Part shown: positions 49,390 through 54,378 of the stretch, in pieces | Numbering within the stretch: the stretch's first letter is position 1 | Layout: each line of letters begins with the position of its first letter | Assembly (NCBI GenBank): GCA_000466585.1 | Contig: KE993493.1 | Coordinates: 1 to 54,378 of the forward strand | DNA: 54,378 nt | Direction: 5' to 3' | Origin: Clostridiales bacterium oral taxon 876 str. F0540 | GTDB taxonomy: Bacteria > Bacillota > Clostridia > Clostridiales > Clostridiaceae | Made by a program: the position numbers and the translations under genes | The notes under the pieces: model-generated | What the model was told of the DNA's origin: nothing | The model's database searches: none | Seen by the model: only the letters and a program-made list of their open reading frames with translations

Positions 49390-51810
49390 ATGCTAATAAA
49401 TGACAGACAAATTACAATATCAGCTGCGGGCAGCCGAAAAGCTACCTTCTGGCCACAGCAGAAGCTTTATTGGTCAGAGCTTGTGGAGAGGCTGAAAACA
49501 CCTGCCAGAGGGACAGAAACGTTGGCAGAATATCTAAGCTATTCTAAGAGTAAGCAGGACGAGCTTAAGGATGTAGGCGGCTTTGTAGCTGGAACACTTA
49601 AAGAAAATAGAAGAAAAGCAAGCAATGTGCTGACAAGGGATGTTATAACTTTAGATTTAGATAATATTACTCCAGGTGGAACACAGGAGGTTTTACAGAG
49701 GATAGAAGGCCTAGGATGTGCCTATGCAGTATATTCCACAAGAAAGCATGAAGAGGCAAAGCCAAGGCTTCGTGTGCTTGTACCATTAAACAGAACAGTG
49801 GTGGCAGATGAATATGAACCAACTGCAAGAAAGTTGGCTCAGATAATTGGTATAGAGCTTTGTGACCCAACTACCTTTGAAGCTTCTAGGCTTATGTATT
49901 GGCCAAGCTGCTCCGTAGACAGCAAGTACATTTATGCCTATGGCGATAAACCTTTTCTTGATGCAGATGGTATACTTTCACTATACAAGGATTGGAGAAA
50001 TGTTTTAGAATGGCCAGAGGTACCCGGAGTACAGCATACCCATGTGAAACAGGCAGCAAAGCAGGGGAATCCAATTGAAAAGACCGGAGTTATAGGAGCC
50101 TTTTGCAGAACCTATGACATATACAAAGCAATGAAGATTTTTCTTCCCGGTGTTTATATACCTTGTGAGGATGGTTCAGGAAGATTTACCTACAGCGGCG
50201 GCTCAACTACAGGGGGTGCAGTAGTGTATGAAAGTGGAGACTTCCTATATTCTCATCATTCCACAGATCCTGCAGGAGGGAGGCTTTGCAATTCCTTTGA
50301 CCTTGTTAGACTTCATAAATTCAGTGAAATGGATAATGAAGCAAAGCTAGATACTCCGGTTAATAAGCTTCCTTCCTATACAGCCATGTGTGAGCTGGCG
50401 GTTAGTGATGCCTGTGTTTCAGCCTTATTAAACAAGGAACGGTATGAAAAGGCAGTGCAGGATTTTGCTTTGCCTCCTGAAGCTGCCGACAAAAATGATT
50501 TCTCTTGGGTAGCAAAGCTTAAGATAATCCCTGCCACAGGAGCCATAGCTAAGACTACAAACAATCTTCTTATAATTTTTGAAAATGATCCGCTCTTAAA
50601 AGACAAAATAGCCTTTGACGAGTTTGCAAGTAGAGCTGTGGTTATGGGTGCTGTGCCTTGGGATACAAATCCAGAGCAGAGGCAGTGGGGAGATTTAGAC
50701 GATAAGGGAATCCGTTGGTATGTGGAAAATACCTATGACATAGTAAGTCCAAGCAAAGTAGATGATGCCCTTGGCTTATGTGCCAACAATCATTCTTTTA
50801 ACAGATTGAAGGACTATCTTACAAAGCTTCAATGGGACGGCATAAAGAGGCTGGATACTCTTTTAATAGATTATCTTGGTGCAGCTGATACTGCCTACAC
50901 CAGAGCAGTTATGCGTAAATCCTTAGCTGCAGCTGTGGCCCGTGCCATGACCCCGGGCTGTAAATACGACTATATGCCGATACTTGCAGGACCTCAGGGT
51001 ATAGGCAAAAGCACCTTTTTAAGAATTCTTGGGCAAAGCTGGTACTCAGACAGTCTTCAGACCTTTGAAGGAAAGGAAGCCTCAGAGATGCTTCAGGGTA
51101 TATGGATTAATGAAATTGGAGAGCTCAGCGGCTTTAATCGTTCAGAAACCAATGCAATAAAGCAGTTTTTAAGCAAAAATGAAGATATCTACAGAGAGCC
51201 CTTTGGAAAGAGAACTAAGGCTTATCCAAGACGCTGCGTATTCTTTGGAACTACCAATGACAGCGAATTTTTAAAAGACAGGACAGGCAACAGACGTTTT
51301 TGGCCTGTAGATGTGGGATTAAATCCACCAGTTAAAAGCGTATGGAACAACCTAGCTGTGGAAGTGGATCAAATCTGGGCTGAAGCATATCTCTACTGGC
51401 AGCTTGGAGAAAAGCTGTTCTTAACCGATGAAGCAGAGCTGCAGGCAAGGCTTGAGCAGGAGTCACATGCTGAGAGCAATGCAAAGGAAGGTATCATCCG
51501 TGAGTTTGCTAACAGGCCTATTCCGAAAAATTGGGATAAGCGTACCTTAAATGAAAGGCGGCTTTATTGGGCAGCAGACTATGAAAATGATAATTCTGAA
51601 ACTGTGGAGAGAGACAGAATATGTGCAGCGGAGATTTGGTGCGAGTGCCTCGGAGGAGATTTAAAGTATATGAGACGGGCAGATTCCATAGAGATAAACA
51701 GTATTTTAGAAAAGCTGCCAGGGTGGAAAAGACACGGAAGCAGTTTTCGTGCCGGCTGTTATGGTACTCAAAAGGGCTATGTAAAATTGTCAACTTTCAC
51801 TGTCAACTAA
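49390..51810 (+). CDS. VapE-family phage replication protein (primase-helicase-like)
   Basis: An 806-residue protein. The N-terminal 200 residues contain a primase-like segment (VITLDLDNITPGG and AVYSTRKHEEAKPRLRVLVPL), the C-terminal half is the virulence-associated E domain with Walker A GPQGIGKST (534-542), GIWINEIGELSGF (Walker B-like), FFGTTNDSEFLKDRTGNRRFWPVDV. In phages of the DUF2815/polymerase type this protein unwinds or primes DNA at the origin. AGGAGGG precedes the ATG. Its 3' end merges into a cluster of GTCAAC motifs. It is complete, but the VRR-NUC and SNF2 genes that usually follow are missing. Confidence 0.9.
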   Translation: MLINDRQITISAAGSRKATFWPQQKLYWSELVERLKTPARGTETLAEYLSYSKSKQDELKDVGGFVAGTLKENRRKASNVLTRDVITLDLDNITPGGTQEVLQRIEGLGCAYAVYSTRKHEEAKPRLRVLVPLNRTVVADEYEPTARKLAQIIGIELCDPTTFEASRLMYWPSCSVDSKYIYAYGDKPFLDADGILSLYKDWRNVLEWPEVPGVQHTHVKQAAKQGNPIEKTGVIGAFCRTYDIYKAMKIFLPGVYIPCEDGSGRFTYSGGSTTGGAVVYESGDFLYSHHSTDPAGGRLCNSFDLVRLHKFSEMDNEAKLDTPVNKLPSYTAMCELAVSDACVSALLNKERYEKAVQDFALPPEAADKNDFSWVAKLKIIPATGAIAKTTNNLLIIFENDPLLKDKIAFDEFASRAVVMGAVPWDTNPEQRQWGDLDDKGIRWYVENTYDIVSPSKVDDALGLCANNHSFNRLKDYLTKLQWDGIKRLDTLLIDYLGAADTAYTRAVMRKSLAAAVARAMTPGCKYDYMPILAGPQGIGKSTFLRILGQSWYSDSLQTFEGKEASEMLQGIWINEIGELSGFNRSETNAIKQFLSKNEDIYREPFGKRTKAYPRRCVFFGTTNDSEFLKDRTGNRRFWPVDVGLNPPVKSVWNNLAVEVDQIWAEAYLYWQLGEKLFLTDEAELQARLEQESHAESNAKEGIIREFANRPIPKNWDKRTLNERRLYWAADYENDNSETVERDRICAAEIWCECLGGDLKYMRRADSIEINSILEKLPGWKRHGSSFRAGCYGTQKGYVKLSTFTVN

Positions 51811-51934
51811 TGAAAAAAAGTCAACTATATAGTGTCAACCTTGTCAACTTTCACTTTCACAAGGTTGACGGCAAGGTTGACAGCTTGAAGCTTTGGTATT
51901 GATAGTATTATTACTATTTGTTAACTATGTCAAC
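51789..51934. other. Iteron-like GTCAAC/GTTGAC cluster
   Basis: Six direct GTCAAC (51789, 51802, 51820, 51834, 51843, 51929) and two inverted GTTGAC (51864, 51876) lie within 146 bp, starting in the last codons of vapE. This is far above chance. An AT-rich tract follows. Candidate phage replication origin. Confidence 0.6.
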
Positions 51935-52026
51935 TTAAATCTATATATAAATAATAAATAGATAGTATAGGTATATATAGGTTATATATAATATACCTAA
52001 TAAGCCTATATGAGTATATATAGAAG
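51935..52026. other. AT-rich palindromic tract behind the GTCAAC cluster
   Basis: About 90 bp of almost pure A/T with TATATA runs and the inverted repeat AGGTATAT...ATATACCT, which would melt easily. Together with the motif cluster it has the shape of a replication origin with a DNA unwinding element. 52027-52347 shows no recognisable gene. Confidence 0.5.
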
Positions 52027-52347
52027 AATGATGCTGCAATGTTAACAGGCTCAAGGAGAAGAAGATAGCTTGAGAGAAAATATTGAAGAAGGTTTCAGCT
52101 TTCTGCCCGGCAGGATATAAGTATGAAGTAGAAAAACTTTTGAGTTAGAACAATAGTCACAAAATATATAAATTATAAAGCTTTTATTATCTATAATGCA
52201 TATGTATATTTACGGAAAATTGATTCTGATTTTAGCGTATAATATAATAATAGTATCCAGCTATAGGTATTGCTGGAAGAGGTACCTTATAGTATAGATA
52301 TATAGTCAATCTCATAATAAATTGTTTATTATTTAAGAGGTGAAGAC

Positions 52348-53421
52348 ATGAAAAATAATTATAAAAGGCATATTGCAGTTGGGCAGGCAATACTGGCTGC
52401 AGCATTATTTGGTATGAGTGCACCTTTTTCAAAGCTTATTTTAAAAGAAATACCACCTTTACTTTTATCATCACTTTTATATTTAGGTGCAGGGATTGGT
52501 ATGCTTTCTATAGATATTGTAAGGAGAGTAGCTGATGTGGAACGACATGAGGCAAGGCTTCAAAAACAAGAAATGACCTATGTTGTTTTAATGGTGCTAT
52601 TAGATATCGCAGCCCCAATACTTTTAATGCTTGGACTAACCAAAACCACTTCCGCTACTGCATCTTTATTAAGTAACTTTGAAATTGTTACAACTTCTAT
52701 TATAGCTCTTGTAGTATTTAAAGAAGCTGTAGGCAAGCGTTTATGGATTTCCATAACCCTTATAACCTTATCAAGCATATTATTATCCGTTGAGGACTTT
52801 GGAAGCTTTTCATTTTCGCTTGGCTCGGTGCTAGTTCTTCTGGCTTGTCTATCCTGGGGGCTTGAAAACAACTGCACAAGGAAGCTTTCGTTGAAGGATC
52901 CGTTACAGGTTGTTATTATAAAAGGCTTTGGTTCTGGAATAGGATCACTAATTATTGCAATTTTGGCAAAGGAAGTATTATGGAATACCAGATATATTTT
53001 ACTTGCTTTATTGCTTGGTTTCTTTGCATATGGGCTTAGTATATTCTTTTATGTAACAGCTCAAAGGGAATTAGGAGCTGCAAGGACGAGCACTTACTAT
53101 GCTGTTGCACCTTTCATAGGTGTAGGAATATCATTTATTGCTTTCTCAGAACCTATCACTTCATCTTTTGCATTGGCTGCTATTGTCATGGTAATAGGTA
53201 CTTACTTTGCAGTAGTAGAAAAACATTCACACAATCATGTTCATAAACCTATGGAGCATGAGCATAGGCACAATCACTCAGATGGACATCATAATCATAC
53301 TCATCCGTTTGTAGTTATAGGAGAGCATTCTCATCCTCACGAACATGAAGAATTGGTTCATGCCCATGAGCATACTCCGGACATACATCACTCTCATGAA
53401 CATTTTCCTCATTCTCAATAG
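52348..53421 (+). CDS. EamA/DMT transporter with a His-rich C-terminal tail
   Basis: A 357-residue protein. Residues 1-290 hold ten hydrophobic helices in two EamA repeats (AILAAALFGMSAPFSKLIL opens repeat 1, VLLACLSWGLENNCTRKL repeat 2), as in drug/metabolite transporters. The last 66 residues are a hydrophilic tail with 24 histidines (for example HEHRHNHSDGHHNHTH and HAHEHTPDIHHSHEH), an obvious candidate for binding zinc, nickel or cobalt. Ordinary EamA proteins end at about 300 residues. AAGAGGTG precedes the ATG. It probably moves a metal or metal complex, or is metal-regulated (inference). Confidence 0.88.
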   Translation: MKNNYKRHIAVGQAILAAALFGMSAPFSKLILKEIPPLLLSSLLYLGAGIGMLSIDIVRRVADVERHEARLQKQEMTYVVLMVLLDIAAPILLMLGLTKTTSATASLLSNFEIVTTSIIALVVFKEAVGKRLWISITLITLSSILLSVEDFGSFSFSLGSVLVLLACLSWGLENNCTRKLSLKDPLQVVIIKGFGSGIGSLIIAILAKEVLWNTRYILLALLLGFFAYGLSIFFYVTAQRELGAARTSTYYAVAPFIGVGISFIAFSEPITSSFALAAIVMVIGTYFAVVEKHSHNHVHKPMEHEHRHNHSDGHHNHTHPFVVIGEHSHPHEHEELVHAHEHTPDIHHSHEHFPHSQ

Positions 53422-53462
53422 GTAATATATCCTGTGTGAGATTGTTTTATTTCAAATATAAA

Positions 53463-53483
53463 AGGGGTACCAACGGTACCCCT
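53463..53483. terminator. Convergent terminator
   Basis: AGGGGTACC-AAC-GGTACCCCT, a perfect 9-bp stem between the EamA gene and the minus-strand DUF2922 gene. Confidence 0.75.
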
Positions 53484-53487
53484 CCAA

Positions 53488-53709
53488 TTATCTCACTACA
53501 AGATCAGTAATATTTTTCTCAGTTATCTGAGCTGAATGTTTAGTTATTAAATTTCCACCGGTTGAAGAAAATATGTTTCCTGCTATTATAGTATCCATAA
53601 CAACAGCAACTTCCTGCTGACTTATATTCTCTTTAACACCTGGAAGTGTAATATTAGTCTTTGTGCCTTCTTCATTTAAAAAAGTCATTATTAAACTTTT
53701 ATCTGCCAC
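53488..53709 (-). CDS. DUF2922 protein
   Basis: A 73-residue protein of the DUF2922 family (KSLIMTFLNEEGTKTNITLPGVKENIS...VVMDTIIAGNIF). Function unknown. It starts with GTG at 53709 behind GGGGGG. In Firmicutes it is often found right after DUF1659, as here, and near YvrJ. The three are probably one transcript on the minus strand. Confidence 0.85.
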   Translation of the reverse strand: MADKSLIMTFLNEEGTKTNITLPGVKENISQQEVAVVMDTIIAGNIFSSTGGNLITKHSAQITEKNITDLVVR

Positions 53710-53748
53710 TTATAATTCCCCCCTTTCTGCTTAATTCTCTCATTTTAA

Positions 53749-53973
53749 TTATTCATTAACTAAAACACTGTCGTCTGTTCTTTCTACGCTGACAAACTCG
53801 TTCTTTAACAGGGAACCTAAAGCTGTTCCTATTTCTAGAAGCTTGTCTGGAGCTGCTGTCACTTTTACATTTGAAAACTTTTTAGACTTTATAATGTCCT
53901 TTCCTTTAGAGTCGATTCCGGCCTTAAACTTGATGCTTAAAGCTGAGCTTACAGGTGTGCTTACTACTGCCAT
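53749..53973 (-). CDS. DUF1659 protein
   Basis: A 74-residue protein matching DUF1659: ALSIKFKAGIDSKGKDIIKSKKFSNVK, then TAAPDKLLEIGTALGSLL. The family is small, soluble and of unknown function. AAGGAGGTGAA precedes the ATG. It lies 39 bp upstream of the DUF2922 gene on the same strand. Confidence 0.87.
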   Translation of the reverse strand: MAVVSTPVSSALSIKFKAGIDSKGKDIIKSKKFSNVKVTAAPDKLLEIGTALGSLLKNEFVSVERTDDSVLVNE

Positions 53974-54062
53974 ACTTATTCACCTCCTTGTTTGAATTTT
54001 GATTACAAACATATATATGCAGTTTTTAGGGTGATTTAAGGTTTTTCTTGAGGTTTATATAA

Positions 54063-54108
54063 AAAAATCACTCCCATAACAATTAAAGTTGTTACAGGAG
54101 TGATTTTT
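54063..54108 (-). terminator. Terminator behind yvrJ-like gene
   Basis: AAAAATCACTCC and GGAGTGATTTTT with an inner AACAA/TTGTT stem form a long hairpin with U tail on the minus strand, just after the YvrJ stop. Confidence 0.8.
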
Positions 54109-54110
54109 GC

Positions 54111-54281
54111 TTATGCGGATTTTCGCTCATCATTACCACCAAGCTTTACTGAAAGTATGGCTGAAAGCTGGTTTATTGAAGCAGCCAGACTGTCAATTTT
54201 ACCTTCAATCCTGATAAGTAAATAGGCAGCAACTGCTATGGGAAAACCTACATTTGCTATAGCTTTTAAAAAGTCTTCCAT
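54111..54281 (-). CDS. yvrJ: YvrJ family small protein
   Basis: 56 residues: MEDFLKAIANVGFPIAVAAYLLIRIEGKIDSL followed by a helical stretch SINQLSAIL and a polar end. This is the YvrJ signature (IANVGFPIAVxxYLLxRxE) with one membrane helix; function unknown. The true ATG is at 54281, because AAAGGAGG lies 6 nt upstream. That ribosome site is the 3' end of a two-hairpin element, so the element is directly in the leader. An in-frame extension upstream of ATG runs into the element and has no support. Confidence 0.87.
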   Translation of the reverse strand: MEDFLKAIANVGFPIAVAAYLLIRIEGKIDSLAASINQLSAILSVKLGGNDERKSA

Positions 54282-54287
54282 GGTATT

Positions 54288-54378
54288 CCTCCTTTCCACT
54301 CGGAACACGGGGCAGTTAAAAAACGCTCATTGACATTCGCAAACTGCCCGTTAAAGCCCATTTAGGGCTTTAACCTCC
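54288..54378 (-). repeat. Two-hairpin element at the window end
   Basis: Read on the minus strand: GGAGG, stem 1 TTAAAGCCC/GGGCTTTAA with loop TAAAT, CG, stem 2 GGCAGTT/AACTGCC, tail CGTGTTCCGAGTGG, then AAAGGAGG serving yvrJ. It is the same family as 20964-21284 although far apart and in the opposite direction. Confidence 0.85.

Noticed and set aside
51621..51902. Alternative frame across the end of vapE, reading through the GTCAAC cluster
   Set aside because: It overlaps the VapE coding frame, has no ribosome site and carries no recognisable domain. It is kept only as an alternative explanation of the repeats if VapE has been frameshifted near its end.

Overview
The window looks like a chromosomal segment of a low-GC Firmicute, most likely a Clostridium. 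The evidence is the AT-rich composition, strong GGAGG ribosome sites, a NiaR-type NAD repressor, the serS/tRNA-Ser arrangement, a UPF0182 protein, YesM/LplABC-type sugar regulation and transport, and the DUF1659/DUF2922/YvrJ trio. No 16S gene or species marker is present, so the genus is inference.

Layout. 1-0.43 kb: 3' end of a tRNA and a wrecked pcp gene. 0.43-9.8 kb: ordinary chromosomal genes (an MFS transporter on the minus strand, then HD protein, niaR, DUF362 ferredoxin protein, UPF0182, FAD/BFD oxidoreductase, short DUF1667 protein and serS). 9.83-10.08 kb: a 251-bp palindromic MITE-like element. 10.2-10.6 kb: tRNA-Ser(TGA), tRNA-Ser(GCT) and tRNA-Arg(ACG) behind a consensus promoter. 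The 3' half of tRNA-Arg is repeated in decayed form at 14.59-14.67 kb and 40.20-40.28 kb, so two neighbouring islands appear to have used this tRNA as integration site.

Island I (10.6-14.7 kb) carries a membrane protein, an overlapping AAA15-ATPase/RloB-like TOPRIM pair (a defence-type module) and a small unknown gene. Island II (14.7-40.2 kb) carries: (a) a sugar locus with YesM-type kinase, response regulator (broken by an amber codon), cre site, LplABC-type transporter, Nif3 protein, two esterases, polysaccharide deacetylase, DUF3237 protein, P-loop kinase-like protein and a GH13 sucrose-phosphorylase-like enzyme; (b) a lipoprotein and pssA; (c) prophage debris (HTH, integrase, ImmA, SNF2 tail); (d) a Ser/Thr kinase-SF1 helicase fusion followed by a PLD-like protein, resembling the Mokosh defence architecture; (e) a polytopic membrane protein.

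40.5-52 kb is a decayed prophage replication module (HTH, KilAC tail, DUF2815, DNA polymerase, VapE, then a GTCAAC iteron-like cluster with an AT-rich tract). It is split between polymerase and VapE by about 5.4 kb of small, independently spaced genes (peptidase, LURP-one-like, Nudix, GNAT, PH-like, DUF3953, XRE, small membrane proteins). The end holds an EamA transporter with a very His-rich tail and the minus-strand YvrJ-DUF1659-DUF2922 genes.

The most unusual signal is a family of about 85-bp two-hairpin elements (four copies including a nested one at 20.96-21.28 kb, one at the window end, one decayed at 31.0 kb). Both stems covary between copies. The intact insertions begin directly after a GGAGG and end with a new GGAGG, so they appear to sit inside Shine-Dalgarno sequences while regenerating them.
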